Positions 11,305-21,550 of a DNA stretch of 37,219 nucleotides are shown here, one piece after another (the stretch's first letter is position 1; the number at the start of each line of letters is the position of its first letter). Below the pieces are notes generated by a model. That model saw nothing but the letters and a program-made list of their open reading frames with translations, was not told where the DNA came from and did not search any database. The stretch lies in the NCBI GenBank assembly GCA_016214175.1, contig JACRPB010000326.1, positions 1-37,219 of the forward strand, given 5' to 3'. Position numbers and translations under genes: made by a program. The stretch comes from Rhodocyclales bacterium. GTDB taxonomy: Bacteria > Pseudomonadota > Gammaproteobacteria > Burkholderiales > Rhodocyclaceae.

Positions 11305-13584
11305 TCAAAAGGCAGTCCCCATTGTAAACTGCATGTGCTGGACTTTGTCGTCGGCTTTCGCGTTAAGCGGTTTGCCGAAGCTGAATTTCAGCGGACCGAA
11401 AGGCGACGTCCAGTTCGCCGAAACGCCCATCGAGTAGCGCAAGTCGCTCAGGTTCATCTTGCTGCCGAGCCCCCACACCTGGCCGGCATCCAGAAAAGCG
11501 CCGAGACGGACCGTTTTGTCCTTCCCCATGCCCGGCATCGGGAACAGATATTCGACCGACCCCGTGAGGCGCCTGTTGCCGCCGAGACGGCCTCCCGTCG
11601 CGGTATCGACCGGCCCGAGCGATGCCGAGTCGAATCCCCGCACCGAACCGATGCCTCCCGCATAATAATTCTTGGTGAATGGCATCTCGCGACCGCTGTA
11701 ACCGCCGCCGACGCCGTATTCGGCGCTGACCATGACGGCCTGATCGGTCGTCATGGGAAAGTAACGGGTGTGCTGGATGCTGGCACGAATGAAACGCATG
11801 GTGCCGCCCGGCAGGCTGACTTCCTCGGAGAGCGCCGTGGAACTGCCCTTCATCGGAAAAATCCGGCTGTCGATGGTATTTCTCGTCCACGCCCCGGATA
11901 GCAGCAGCGTCGAACTCGTTTCGCCGAATTTCGTCACGAAGTTCTGCCATGCCACCGGCGTGGTGCTGTAGGTCGTCAACCGGGTGGAGTCGAAAGACAG
12001 CCCGAAGCGCACGTAGTCGTCCTCGCTGATCGGCAGGCCCCAGCGAACGCCGGCGCCGATCGAATTCGCGTCGTACGCGCCGACGGACAGGCCATTGGTC
12101 TGAATCGTGCGGCGATAGATGTCGAAGCCGCGCGAAATGCCGTCGAGCGTGTAATACGGATCGGTATGCGACAAGGCGTAGGTCTTCGCGTACTTGCTCG
12201 TATTGATCTGGACGCCGACGTGCTTGCCGCTGCCGAAGAGGTTGTCCTGCTGCACCGATCCCGACAGCGTCACCTTTTCCGCGCTGGAGAATCCCGCGCC
12301 GATCATGACGTTTCCGGTCGCCTTTTCCCTGACCTTGAAATTCACGTCGACCTGATCGGTGGTGCCCGCCACCGCCGGCGTCTCCACCGTCACCTCGTCG
12401 AAGTAGCCCAGATTATCGACGCGCGAACGCGACTTGTTGACCTTGTCGCCCTCGTACCATGCGCCCTCGACCTGGCGCAATTCGCGGCGGATCACCACGT
12501 CGCGCGACCGGGTGTTGCCGACGACGTTGATGCGCCGGACGTTTACGCGGCGGCCGGGATCGACGTAGATCGTGAAATCGACTTGCTGCTTTTCCTTGCT
12601 CACTTCCGGGGCGGCATTGACGTTGGCGAAGGCATAGCCCTCGTTCCCCAGGCGATCGGTAATGGCTTTGGTGGTTTCCGTCAATTTCTGCCGGGAATAC
12701 GTTTCACCCGGCTTGACGGACACAAGTTTCGCCAGTTCGTCCTCCGGCAAGAGCAGCTCGCCGGCGAGTTTGACCGAGGCGATCGAGTAGCGCTCTCCTT
12801 CGGTCAGGCTGATCGTGATGAAGATGTCCTGCTTGTCGGGTGATATCGAGACCTGCGTCGAATCGACGGCAAATTCGAGGTAGCCGCGATCGAGATAGAA
12901 AGACCGCAGATTTTCGAGATCGCCGGAAAGCTTCTGCTTCGAATACTGGTCGTTCTTGGTGTACCAGGACAACCAGTTCGGCGTCCGCAACGAAAACAGT
13001 TCCAGCAGATCCGACTCCGCGAACGCCTTGGCGCCGACGATGTTGATTTGCTTGATCTTGGCTTTTTCGCCTTCGTCGACCGCGAAATTGATGCCGACCC
13101 GGTTTCGCTCCAGCGGCGTCACGGTCGTCGTCACCTGGGCGGCGTAGTGCCCTTGCCCGAGATACTGGCGCTTCAATTCCTGTTCGGCGCGTTCCATCAG
13201 CGAACGATCGAAAATGCGCGATTCCGCGAGGCCGACGTCCTTTAACGACTTGAGAATGTCTTCCTTCTTGAACGACTTCATGCCGACGAAGTCGATCGCG
13301 GCAATGGCCGGGCGCTCTTCGAGAACGACCACCAGCACCTGCCCCTCGATCTCCAGGCGCCCGTCCTTGAAAAAGCCGGTGGCGAACAAGGCCTTGATGG
13401 CCTGCGCGGCGGCGTCGTCGGTGAGCTTGTCGCCCACCCGCACCGGCAGATAGTTGAATACCGTACCCGCTTCGGTGCGCTGTATCCCCTCGACGCGAAT
13501 GTCCTTGACTATGAAGGGTTCGAATGCCGTGGCGGCAGTCGCAAACAAGGCTCCAACCAAACTTGCCAGGAGTTTTATTTTCAT
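11305..13584 (-). CDS. bamA: Outer membrane protein assembly factor BamA
   Basis: From ATG at 13584: MKIKLLASLVGALFATAATAFEPFIVKDIRVEGIQRTEAGTVFNYLPVRVGD; POTRA repeats; GGIGSVRGFDSASLGP (VRGF) and a C-terminal aromatic (TAF). Confidence 0.97.
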   Translation of the reverse strand: MKIKLLASLVGALFATAATAFEPFIVKDIRVEGIQRTEAGTVFNYLPVRVGDKLTDDAAAQAIKALFATGFFKDGRLEIEGQVLVVVLEERPAIAAIDFVGMKSFKKEDILKSLKDVGLAESRIFDRSLMERAEQELKRQYLGQGHYAAQVTTTVTPLERNRVGINFAVDEGEKAKIKQINIVGAKAFAESDLLELFSLRTPNWLSWYTKNDQYSKQKLSGDLENLRSFYLDRGYLEFAVDSTQVSISPDKQDIFITISLTEGERYSIASVKLAGELLLPEDELAKLVSVKPGETYSRQKLTETTKAITDRLGNEGYAFANVNAAPEVSKEKQQVDFTIYVDPGRRVNVRRINVVGNTRSRDVVIRRELRQVEGAWYEGDKVNKSRSRVDNLGYFDEVTVETPAVAGTTDQVDVNFKVREKATGNVMIGAGFSSAEKVTLSGSVQQDNLFGSGKHVGVQINTSKYAKTYALSHTDPYYTLDGISRGFDIYRRTIQTNGLSVGAYDANSIGAGVRWGLPISEDDYVRFGLSFDSTRLTTYSTTPVAWQNFVTKFGETSSTLLLSGAWTRNTIDSRIFPMKGSSTALSEEVSLPGGTMRFIRASIQHTRYFPMTTDQAVMVSAEYGVGGGYSGREMPFTKNYYAGGIGSVRGFDSASLGPVDTATGGRLGGNRRLTGSVEYLFPMPGMGKDKTVRLGAFLDAGQVWGLGSKMNLSDLRYSMGVSANWTSPFGPLKFSFGKPLNAKADDKVQHMQFTMGTAF

Positions 13585-13588
13585 TCTT

Positions 13589-14959
13589 TCAGCCGGAGAC
13601 GAGACGATTGATGTCGTTGTAGAAAGCAAACGCCATGAGCAACATGAGGAGGGCCAGACCAATCTGCTGACCGATTTCCATCACCCGTTCGGACAATGGC
13701 CCCCCCTTCAATATCTCCGCGAGATAATACATCAAATGCCCTCCATCCAGAACGGGAATAGGCAGTAGATTCAGCACTCCGAGGCTGATGCTGATGAGGG
13801 CAAGAAACTTCAAATAGGCCACCCATCCCATGCGTGCGGACTGGCCGGCATAGTCGGCGATGGTCACGGGTCCGGACACGTTTTTCCACGACAGGTCGCC
13901 GGTCACCATGCGCCCCATCATGCGCAAAGTGAACGACGAGGTTTCCCAGGTCTGGGTGACGGCGCGCATCAACGCATCTCCCGGACCCAGACTTACCTTG
14001 ATCGTCATGTCCGCACGCGTGCCGTCGTCCCGCGCCGATATGCCGACGCGGCCGACGAGTTTCCCCTTGTCCGCGACCGCAAGCGGGACCACCGCCAGCG
14101 ACAGGCGGGCGCCAGACCTGACGACTTCCAGCGTCAGGCGCTTGTCCGGGGCATGACGGATCGTCTCTGCCAATTCGTTCCACGCCCTTATCGGCTTGCC
14201 GTCGATGGCAACGACTTCGTCACCCTCGGCGATCCCCGCCGCCTCCGCCGGAGAATCCTTGGCGACGCGTCCGATGATCGGGCTCACGGGCGGCCAGTAG
14301 AGGCTGAGGCCCATTTCCTTGAGCAGATCGCCTTCGATCGCCGTCGCCGCCAGGTCGCTCAGATCGAGGAGACGAAAGGAAATCTCTCCCCGCGGATTGA
14401 CCACTTCCAGCTTCACCGCCGCGCGATCGACGGCCTGGCGGGTCAGTTCCCAGCGCAAATCCTGCCATGTGGCGATGCTGCGGCCAGATACTGCGCGCAC
14501 GAGTTCCTGTTCCCGCACGTCGGCACGGGCGGCAATGCTGTTGGCCGACGGGGCCGCAAGTATCGGCCGCAGTTCCTCCGTGCCGTGCATGTACACGCCC
14601 CAATAGATGACGACGGCGAGCAGGAGATTCGACAGCGGCCCGGCGACGACGATCAATGAGCGCCGCCACGGACTCTGGCGGTTGAAGGCGCGATCGACTT
14701 CCGCGGCGGGCACGGGACCTTCCCGCTCGTCGAGCATCTTGACGTAGCCGCCCAGCGGGAACGCGGCCAAGGACCATTCGGTGCCGTCCCGGCCCCAGCG
14801 GCGCGTCAGCAATGGCTTGCCGAAGCCGACGGAAAAACGCAAGACCTTGACCCGAAACCAGGCGGCGGCGGCGAAATGTCCGAGTTCGTGGACGACGATG
14901 AGGATGCCGAGCGCCAAGGCGAACGACCCCAGATACCAAAGAATACCGCCGGCGGTCAT
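13589..14959 (-). CDS. rseP: Site-2 protease RseP (M50), PDZ-containing
   Basis: 456 aa; [31 protein letters not shown] (HExxH) and [17 protein letters not shown]. Confidence 0.96.
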   Translation of the reverse strand: MTAGGILWYLGSFALALGILIVVHELGHFAAAAWFRVKVLRFSVGFGKPLLTRRWGRDGTEWSLAAFPLGGYVKMLDEREGPVPAAEVDRAFNRQSPWRRSLIVVAGPLSNLLLAVVIYWGVYMHGTEELRPILAAPSANSIAARADVREQELVRAVSGRSIATWQDLRWELTRQAVDRAAVKLEVVNPRGEISFRLLDLSDLAATAIEGDLLKEMGLSLYWPPVSPIIGRVAKDSPAEAAGIAEGDEVVAIDGKPIRAWNELAETIRHAPDKRLTLEVVRSGARLSLAVVPLAVADKGKLVGRVGISARDDGTRADMTIKVSLGPGDALMRAVTQTWETSSFTLRMMGRMVTGDLSWKNVSGPVTIADYAGQSARMGWVAYLKFLALISISLGVLNLLPIPVLDGGHLMYYLAEILKGGPLSERVMEIGQQIGLALLMLLMAFAFYNDINRLVSG

Positions 14960-16134
14960 GGTCGCGGCAATGCTTCAAGCGCGGCCCGGCGCCCCCTGGC
15001 GTCGGCGTCGACGACGGCGGCGAGGTCTTCGACCGCCCCCTGCGGAACCTTGTCGAGCGCCGCAGCAATGACGTCGGCAATGCCGAGGAAAGGCAGTTGC
15101 CCGGCCAGAAATGCCGCCACCGCGACTTCGTTCGCCGCATTCAGGACCGCCGCCGCGCTACCGCCCGCGCGCAGCGCGCGATAGGCAAGACCGAGGCAAG
15201 GGAAGCGCCGCAGATCCGGCTCCTCGAAAGTCAGTTGCGCCACCTGGAACAGATCGAGCGAGGCGACGCCGGCGTCGATCCGCTCGGGATAGGCCAGCGC
15301 GTGCGCGATCGGCGTGCGCATGTCCGGATTGCCCAGTTGCGCCAGCACGGAACCGTCGATGTACTCGACCATGGAGTGAATGACGCTCTGCGGATGGATG
15401 ACGACCTTGATGCGATCGGCCGCCGCCGCGAACAGCCAATGGGCCTCGATGACTTCGAGCCCCTTGTTCATCATCGTCGCCGAATCGACCGAAATCTTGC
15501 GCCCCATCACCCAGTTCGGATGGGCACAAGCCTCGTCGGGCGTCACCCGCGCCAGTTTCTCCGCCGATGCCGTGCGGAAGGGACCGCCGGAAGCCGTCAA
15601 CAGTATGCGCCGCACGCCGGCGCGTTCGAAATCCCCCGCGAAGCCCGCGGGCAGAGACTGGAATACGGCGTTGTGTTCGCTGTCGATGGGCAGCAGGATC
15701 GCGCCGGAGTCGCGTACCGCCGCCATGAATATCTCGCCGGCCATGACCAGCGCTTCCTTGTTCGCCAACAGCACGCGCTTGCCGGCTCTCACCGCCGCCA
15801 GCGTCGGCTGCAGACCGGCGGCGCCGACGATTGCCGCCATGACCGAGTGCACGTCGGGATGGGCCGCCACCAGCGCCAGCGCATCGGCACCCGCCAGCAC
15901 CTCCGTCGCGCCCCCCTCCCGCGTCAAGAGCGACGCCAGTCGCTTCCTGTCTTCGTCGTTGCCGACGACGGCAAAGCGCGGACGATGTTGCCGGCACTGC
16001 TCGGCCAATTTGTCGATGCGGGTCTGTCCGCTCAGTGCAAACACCTCGTAACGATCCGGATGACGGGCCAAGACCGAGAGGGTGTTGACGCCGATGGAGC
16101 CGGTGGCTCCGAGCACGGTAACGCGTTGTCTCAC
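14956..16134 (-). CDS. dxr: 1-deoxy-D-xylulose-5-phosphate reductoisomerase
   Basis: Reads (V/M)[35 protein letters not shown]. The probable start is GTG at 16134, overlapping the cdsA stop; [36 protein letters not shown]. Confidence 0.95.
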   Translation of the reverse strand: MRQRVTVLGATGSIGVNTLSVLARHPDRYEVFALSGQTRIDKLAEQCRQHRPRFAVVGNDEDRKRLASLLTREGGATEVLAGADALALVAAHPDVHSVMAAIVGAAGLQPTLAAVRAGKRVLLANKEALVMAGEIFMAAVRDSGAILLPIDSEHNAVFQSLPAGFAGDFERAGVRRILLTASGGPFRTASAEKLARVTPDEACAHPNWVMGRKISVDSATMMNKGLEVIEAHWLFAAAADRIKVVIHPQSVIHSMVEYIDGSVLAQLGNPDMRTPIAHALAYPERIDAGVASLDLFQVAQLTFEEPDLRRFPCLGLAYRALRAGGSAAAVLNAANEVAVAAFLAGQLPFLGIADVIAAALDKVPQGAVEDLAAVVDADARGRRAALEALPRP

Positions 16135-16937
16135 TTGCCGCCCCACTCCATGACCAACGCCGCGAGCGGCAGAATGGCGATTTGACTGTCGATGCGATCC
16201 AGAATTCCGCCGTGTCCCGGCAACAAGTTGCTGCTGTCCTTGATGCCGGCCTGGCGCTTCATCAGCGACTCGAACAGATCGCCGACGACGCCGAGCGCCG
16301 TCAGCAGCAGCAACAGCACGCTGCCGAGCAGCAGCGTCGCGGCCGTCGCTTGCGCCATCCAGCCGCCGGCCGTCGCGACGACGGTCGCATAGACGAGCAC
16401 GCCGACGACGGCGCCGGCGACGCCTTCCCAGGTCTTGCCGGGGCTGATCGCCGGCGCCAACTTGCGGCGGCCGAAGGCGCGGCCGGCGAAGTAGGCGGCG
16501 ATGTCCGAAACCCAGGCGATCGACAACACGCCGACCAGCAGCCAGGGACTGCGCACGTGCAACGCCACCATCGCCGTCCACGTCGCGCCGAGCAACAGCA
16601 GACCGAGCGCGTAGCCGAGAAAATCGTTGCCGACCAGGGTCCAGCGGAAACGCAGCCACAGGGGACCCGGCAGCAACCAGAACACCGCCGATGCGCCGCA
16701 GAACAGGAAGAAGGCGAAACTCCCCACCACGTGAATTTGCCAGCACAGCAGCAGCAGCAACCCGGCGAACATCACCCGCCCCGCGCCGTCGATACGCATC
16801 AGCCCGGCCCACTCCCAGGCGGCGAGGGCCGCGATCGACGCGAAGACCACGGCGGCGACCGCCGCCGGCAGCAGAAACAGGATGACCAGCAGGACCGAAA
16901 ACAGGATCAGCGCGGTAACGACCCGCGCCTTAAGCAT
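16131..16937 (-). CDS. cdsA: Phosphatidate cytidylyltransferase
   Basis: From ATG at 16937: [59 protein letters not shown] and [33 protein letters not shown] signature. Confidence 0.96.
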   Translation of the reverse strand: MLKARVVTALILFSVLLVILFLLPAAVAAVVFASIAALAAWEWAGLMRIDGAGRVMFAGLLLLLCWQIHVVGSFAFFLFCGASAVFWLLPGPLWLRFRWTLVGNDFLGYALGLLLLGATWTAMVALHVRSPWLLVGVLSIAWVSDIAAYFAGRAFGRRKLAPAISPGKTWEGVAGAVVGVLVYATVVATAGGWMAQATAATLLLGSVLLLLLTALGVVGDLFESLMKRQAGIKDSSNLLPGHGGILDRIDSQIAILPLAALVMEWGGK

Positions 16938-17733
16938 TTTGGTCTTGGAGGAGCGATGCCGAAGATGGGGCCCGGGGTTCCTGGCCGACGCCGAGCTGCT
17001 CGCTGGTACGGCCGAAGCGGCGCTCGCGCTTGCGGTAGGAGGCGATCGCCGCATCCAGAGCCGTCGTGTCGAATTCCGGCCACAGCAGGTCGGTGAAGTA
17101 GAACTCGGCATAAGCCAACTGCCACAACAGGAAATTGCTGATGCGCTGTTCGCCGCCGGTGCGGATGAACAGATCCGGCTCGGGCGCATAAGCCATCGCC
17201 AGAAAGGGCGCCAGATCGGTCTCGGAGAAATTGCCGATCTTCTCCGGGTGGGCGATCGCCAGCTTGTTGGTGGCCTGCAAAATGTGCCAGCGCCCGCCGT
17301 AATTGGCGGCGATGGTCAAGGTCAGCTTCGTGTTGACCGCCGTCTTGGCTTCGCCCTCCTCGATCAGCAGGCGCAGCTTGGGATCGAAGCGCGACAAGTC
17401 GCCGACCACCCGCAGGCGGATGCCGTTCGCATTGAGACGATCGACCTCCTCATTGAGCGCGACGACGAACAGGTTCATCAGGAAGGCGACTTCCTCCGGC
17501 GGACGACGCCAATTCTCGGAGCTGAAGGCGAACACCGTGAGGTACTCGATGCCGCGGGAAGCGCAAGCCTTGATCGCCTGCCGCAGCGTCTCGACACCGC
17601 GCTTGTGGCCGGCGACGCGGGGCATGAAGCGCTTGCGTGCCCAGCGACCGTTGCCGTCCATGATGATCGCGACGTGACGCGGAACGTCGCGGTCTTCGGG
17701 AATCGCCTGGGTCGAGCTGGTGAAGATCGCCAC
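16930..17733 (-). CDS. uppS: (Di-trans,poly-cis)-undecaprenyl-diphosphate synthase
   Basis: 267 aa; [67 protein letters not shown]. Confidence 0.97.
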   Translation of the reverse strand: MAIFTSSTQAIPEDRDVPRHVAIIMDGNGRWARKRFMPRVAGHKRGVETLRQAIKACASRGIEYLTVFAFSSENWRRPPEEVAFLMNLFVVALNEEVDRLNANGIRLRVVGDLSRFDPKLRLLIEEGEAKTAVNTKLTLTIAANYGGRWHILQATNKLAIAHPEKIGNFSETDLAPFLAMAYAPEPDLFIRTGGEQRISNFLLWQLAYAEFYFTDLLWPEFDTTALDAAIASYRKRERRFGRTSEQLGVGQEPRAPSSASLLQDQNA

Positions 17734-17753
17734 GGTGTCGGCTCGCTGATGGC

Positions 17754-18311
17754 CTAGACCGCCATCAGGTCCTTTTCCTTTTCGGCCAGCATGCGGTCGA
17801 CTTCCGCGACATAGCGGTCGGTCAGTTTCTGGACGTCGTCCTGGGCGCGACGCTCGTCGTCTTCCGGAATCTCGTGCTTCTTCAATGCGTCCTTGAGATG
17901 GCTGATGGCGTCGCGGCGCAGGTTGCGGATCGCAATCTTGGCGTTTTCGCCCTCATGCTTGACGACCTTGATGAGTTCCCGGCGGCGTTCCTCGGTCAGC
18001 GCCGGCATCGGCACGCGGATCACCTCGCCCTGCGTCGCCGGATTGAGGCCAAGGTCGGAGTCGCGGATCGCCTTTTCCACCTTGGCGACCATGTTCTTTT
18101 CCCAAGGCTGAACGCCTATGGTGCGGGCATCGAGCAAGGTCAGGTTCGCCACCTGGGCGATCGGCACCGGCGAGCCGTAATAATCGACATGGATGTGATC
18201 GAGGAGCCCGGTATGGGCGCGCCCGGTGCGCACCTTGGCCAAGTCGTGCTTCAAGGACTCCAGGCTCTTCAGCATTTTCTGCTCGGTATTCTTCTTGATT
18301 TCAGCGATCAT
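17754..18311 (-). CDS. frr: Ribosome recycling factor
   Basis: 185 aa; [38 protein letters not shown]. Confidence 0.98.
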   Translation of the reverse strand: MIAEIKKNTEQKMLKSLESLKHDLAKVRTGRAHTGLLDHIHVDYYGSPVPIAQVANLTLLDARTIGVQPWEKNMVAKVEKAIRDSDLGLNPATQGEVIRVPMPALTEERRRELIKVVKHEGENAKIAIRNLRRDAISHLKDALKKHEIPEDDERRAQDDVQKLTDRYVAEVDRMLAEKEKDLMAV

Positions 18312-18320
18312 TGCGGACTC

Positions 18321-19043
18321 CTAACAATGCACCAGGGTGCCTTCGTCCTCGCCCATGACCACGGCCTTCAAGGCACCCGTCTTAAAGATGCAGAATACGT
18401 TGATCGGCAGCTTCTGGTCGCGGCACAGCGCGAAAGCCGTGGCGTCCATCACCTTGAGGTCGCGGCCGATAGCCTCGTCGAAACTGATGCGCGCGAAGCG
18501 CGTCGCCGCCGGATCCTTCTTCGGATCGGCAGTATAGATGCCGTCCACCTTGGTCGCCTTGAGGACGATTTCGGCGCCGATCTCGGTGCCGCGCAGCGCC
18601 GCCGCGGTATCGGTGGTGAAGAAGGGATTGCCGGTGCCGGCGCCGAAGACGACGACCTTGCCTTCCTCCAGATAGCGGATGGCCTTGCCGCGGATATAGG
18701 GCTCGACCACCTGCTCGATGTTCAGCGCCGACTGCACGCGCGCCTGCATGTTGGCCTGGCGCATCGCGTCGGCGAGCGCCATGGCGTTCATGACCGTGGC
18801 CAACATGCCCATGTAGTCGGCGGTCGCCCGGTCCATGCCCGTCGACGCGCCCGACATGCCGCGGAAGATGTTGCCGCCGCCGATCACCACCCCGGTTTCG
18901 ACGCCCATATCGACCACCGCCTTGATCTCGGTGACGATGCGCCACAGCATTTCGCGGTTGATGCCATAAGCATCGTCGCCCATGAGGGCCTCGCCCGAAA
19001 GCTTGAGCAGGATGCGGCGATAGCGGGGGGCGGGAGCCGACAT
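18321..19043 (-). CDS. pyrH: UMP kinase
   Basis: 240 aa; [52 protein letters not shown]. Confidence 0.98.
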   Translation of the reverse strand: MSAPAPRYRRILLKLSGEALMGDDAYGINREMLWRIVTEIKAVVDMGVETGVVIGGGNIFRGMSGASTGMDRATADYMGMLATVMNAMALADAMRQANMQARVQSALNIEQVVEPYIRGKAIRYLEEGKVVVFGAGTGNPFFTTDTAAALRGTEIGAEIVLKATKVDGIYTADPKKDPAATRFARISFDEAIGRDLKVMDATAFALCRDQKLPINVFCIFKTGALKAVVMGEDEGTLVHC

Positions 19044-19052
19044 GGGCGCGCG

Positions 19053-19946
19053 TTACTTCTTGGCGGCAGCGGCCTGGGCGGCCACTTCGGCGGCGAAGTC
19101 GGAGACTTTCTTCTCGATGCCTTCGCCGACGATGTAGAGCGTGAAGCCGTTGACCTTGGCGCCCTTCGCCTTCAGCAACTGCTCGATGGTCTGCTTGCCG
19201 TCCTCGGCCTTGACGAAGACCTGGCCCAGCAGGGTCACGTCCTTCAGGTACTTCTGCACCGTGCCTTCGGCGATCTTCTCCAGCATCGCTTCGGGCTTGC
19301 CGGCTTCGCGCGCCTTCTCGATGGCGATGCGGCGCTCGGTGTCGAGCAGGTCGGCCGAAACGCCGGAAGCGTCGAGGGACTTCGGCTTCGACGCCGCGAT
19401 ATGCATCGCCAGGTCCTTGGCCAGTTGCTCGTCGCCGCCGGTGACGTCCACCAGCACGCCGATCTTGGCGCCGCCGTGCACATAGGAGGTCAGCTTGCCC
19501 TGGGCCTCGATGCGTTCGAAACGGCGGATCGACAAGTTCTCGCCGATCTTGCCGATGAGGGCGGTGCGCGTGGTTTCGACCGTAGCGCCGTTGAGTTCGA
19601 GGGCCGACAGGGCCGCCACATCGGCCGGCTTCTGCGTCGCCACGAGTTGCGCCAGACTCTTCGCCAGGGCGATGAAGTCGTCGTTCTTGGCGACGAAGTC
19701 GGTTTCGCAATTCACTTCCACCAAGCTGGCGAGCTTGCCGTCGGCGGCCAGATAGAGGCCGACGATGCCTTCGGCGGCGATGCGTGTAGCGGCCTTGGTC
19801 GCCTTGTTGCCGAGCTTGACGCGCAGGATTTCCTCGGCCTTGGCCATGTCGCCTTCGGCTTCGGTCAACGCCTTCTTGCATTCCATCATCGGCGCGTCGG
19901 TCTTCTCGCGCAGTTCCTTGACCATGCTTGCGGTGATTTCCGCCAT
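19053..19946 (-). CDS. tsf: Elongation factor Ts
   Basis: 297 aa; [44 protein letters not shown]. Confidence 0.98.
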   Translation of the reverse strand: MAEITASMVKELREKTDAPMMECKKALTEAEGDMAKAEEILRVKLGNKATKAATRIAAEGIVGLYLAADGKLASLVEVNCETDFVAKNDDFIALAKSLAQLVATQKPADVAALSALELNGATVETTRTALIGKIGENLSIRRFERIEAQGKLTSYVHGGAKIGVLVDVTGGDEQLAKDLAMHIAASKPKSLDASGVSADLLDTERRIAIEKAREAGKPEAMLEKIAEGTVQKYLKDVTLLGQVFVKAEDGKQTIEQLLKAKGAKVNGFTLYIVGEGIEKKVSDFAAEVAAQAAAAKK

Positions 19947-19987
19947 TTCTCTACTCCAGATTCAGATATTCGTACGCCACGACGGCA

Positions 19988-20011
19988 CGGCGCGCTTGCA
20001 GACACGCGCCG
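19988..20011 (-). other. Hairpin in the rpsB-tsf intergenic region (possible attenuator or processing site)
   Basis: cggcgcg (19988-19994) / cgcgccg (20005-20011), a perfect 7-bp stem with a 10-nt loop. No U-tract. Confidence 0.4.
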
Positions 20012-20027
20012 CGTCGCCGCTCATCCC

Positions 20028-20780
20028 TTACTCGGCGGAGCCTTCTTCGACTTCGACGAACTCGTCGTCGCCGGCCACGGCCTGAACCACGTCGGCGATC
20101 GACTGGTTCTTGCCTTCGAGGATCGCATCGGCCACGCCGCGGGCATACAAGCGGATGGCGCGCGAGGAATCGTCGTTGCCGGGGATCACGTGGCTGATGC
20201 CCTCGGGCGAATGATTGGTGTCGACGATGCCGACCACCGGGATACCCAGCTTGCCGGCCTCGGTGATGGCGATCTTGTGGTAGCCGACGTCGATGACGAA
20301 GATCGCGTCAGGCAGGCCCGGCATGTCCTTGATGCCGCCCATGCTCTTCTGCAGCTTGGCGAGTTCGCGGCTGAAGGTCAGGGCTTCCTTCTTCGACAGG
20401 CGGTCGAAGCTGCCGTCCGTCTGCATTTGTTCCAGATCCTTGAGGCGCTTGATCGACAGCTTGACCGTCTTGAAGTTGGTGAGCATGCCGCCCAGCCAGC
20501 GCTCGTCGACATAGGGCATACCGCAGCGCTGGGCCTCTTCGGCGAGGATCTCGCGCGCCTGACGCTTGGTGCCGACGAAGAGAATCGTGCCCTTCTTGGC
20601 GGACAGCTTCTTGACGAAAGTCATCGCCTCGTTGTACTTGGCGAGGGTCTTTTCAAGGTTAATGATGTGGATCTTGTTGCGATGGCCGAAAATGAAGGGG
20701 GCCATCTTGGGGTTCCAGAAACGGGTCTGGTGGCCGAAATGCACGCCGGCCTCCAGCATCTGGCGCATGGTAGTACTCAT
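20028..20780 (-). CDS. rpsB: 30S ribosomal protein S2
   Basis: From ATG at 20780: [45 protein letters not shown]. Confidence 0.98.
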   Translation of the reverse strand: MSTTMRQMLEAGVHFGHQTRFWNPKMAPFIFGHRNKIHIINLEKTLAKYNEAMTFVKKLSAKKGTILFVGTKRQAREILAEEAQRCGMPYVDERWLGGMLTNFKTVKLSIKRLKDLEQMQTDGSFDRLSKKEALTFSRELAKLQKSMGGIKDMPGLPDAIFVIDVGYHKIAITEAGKLGIPVVGIVDTNHSPEGISHVIPGNDDSSRAIRLYARGVADAILEGKNQSIADVVQAVAGDDEFVEVEEGSAE

Positions 20781-20894
20781 AATCTCTATCTCCGTTTGGG
20801 TTGAACCGCCGCCCGGCCGCGTCTCCCGCAGGAGCACCCAATCGGCGCCGGGCGTGTGGATTTTGCCTACCCACCCTGGGCAGGCAATCCTTGG

Positions 20895-20924
20895 ATTATA
20901 ACCTTTTCCGTGGGTTAGCCTCAA
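20895..20924 (-). promoter_or_regulatory. Putative sigma70 promoter for rpsB-tsf-pyrH-frr
   Basis: Minus strand TTGAGG - 18 nt - TATAAT, about 115 nt upstream of the rpsB ATG. Confidence 0.65.
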
Positions 20925-20951
20925 GGCCTGATAAGCCCTGGCTTTGCGACA

Positions 20952-21527
20952 CTATTCCTCGACGCGTGCCAGAATGATCGGCCAAGCCTTGCGCAGGTAG
21001 TAAACCATCGACCACAGCGTCAGGATCGCCGCGGCGTAGATGAGCCAGGTACCGACGACGTGGGGTGCCAGCGGCCCGAGCGGATCGTGGAACAGCAGCA
21101 TCGGGATCGCGATCATCTGCGCCGTCGTCTTCAGCTTGCCGAGGAAGGACACGGCCACGCTTTTCGCCGCGCCGATTTTCGCCATCCATTCGCGCAGCGC
21201 CGAAATCGTGATTTCGCGGCCGATGATGACGAAGGCGATCACGGCATCCACGCGATCCATTTGCAGCAAGACGGCCAGCGCCGCGGTCACCATCAGCTTG
21301 TCGGCGACCGGGTCGAGGAAGGCGCCGAAGGCCGAGGTCTGGTTCAGCTTGCGCGCAATCCAGCCGTCCACCAGATCGGTCAATGCGGCGATGGTGAAGA
21401 ACACCGTCGCCGCGACGTTGCGTTCGGCGTAGGAAAGCCAGTGCGAAGGGACGTAGAACACCCCTACCACGAGCGGGATCATCAGAATGCGCGCCCAGGT
21501 CAGTTGGTTGGGAAGATTGAAAAGCAT
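20952..21527 (-). CDS. pgsA: CDP-diacylglycerol--glycerol-3-phosphate 3-phosphatidyltransferase
   Basis: 191 aa; LPNQLTWARILMIPLVVG; DLVDGWIARKLNQTSAFGAFLDPVADKLM (CDP-alcohol phosphotransferase motif). Confidence 0.96.
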   Translation of the reverse strand: MLFNLPNQLTWARILMIPLVVGVFYVPSHWLSYAERNVAATVFFTIAALTDLVDGWIARKLNQTSAFGAFLDPVADKLMVTAALAVLLQMDRVDAVIAFVIIGREITISALREWMAKIGAAKSVAVSFLGKLKTTAQMIAIPMLLFHDPLGPLAPHVVGTWLIYAAAILTLWSMVYYLRKAWPIILARVEE

Positions 21528-21550
21528 CGTCTCAGGATGGGGCCATCGTC

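Noticed and set aside
18382-19881. 499-aa minus-strand ORF
   Set aside because: Alternative frame through tsf/pyrH with RR/GR-rich composition typical of a wrong frame in GC-rich DNA.
17874-20804. 976-aa plus-strand ORF with no stops for about 2.9 kb
   Set aside because: Antisense to frr-pyrH-tsf-rpsB. Stop-free antisense frames are expected in high-GC genes, and the composition (H, D, G, L, R) is not protein-like.
20895-20960. tRNA gene next to pgsA
   Set aside because: tRNA genes often follow pgsA/uvrC in related genomes, but no cloverleaf or TYC-arm (GGTTCGA..C) was seen here.
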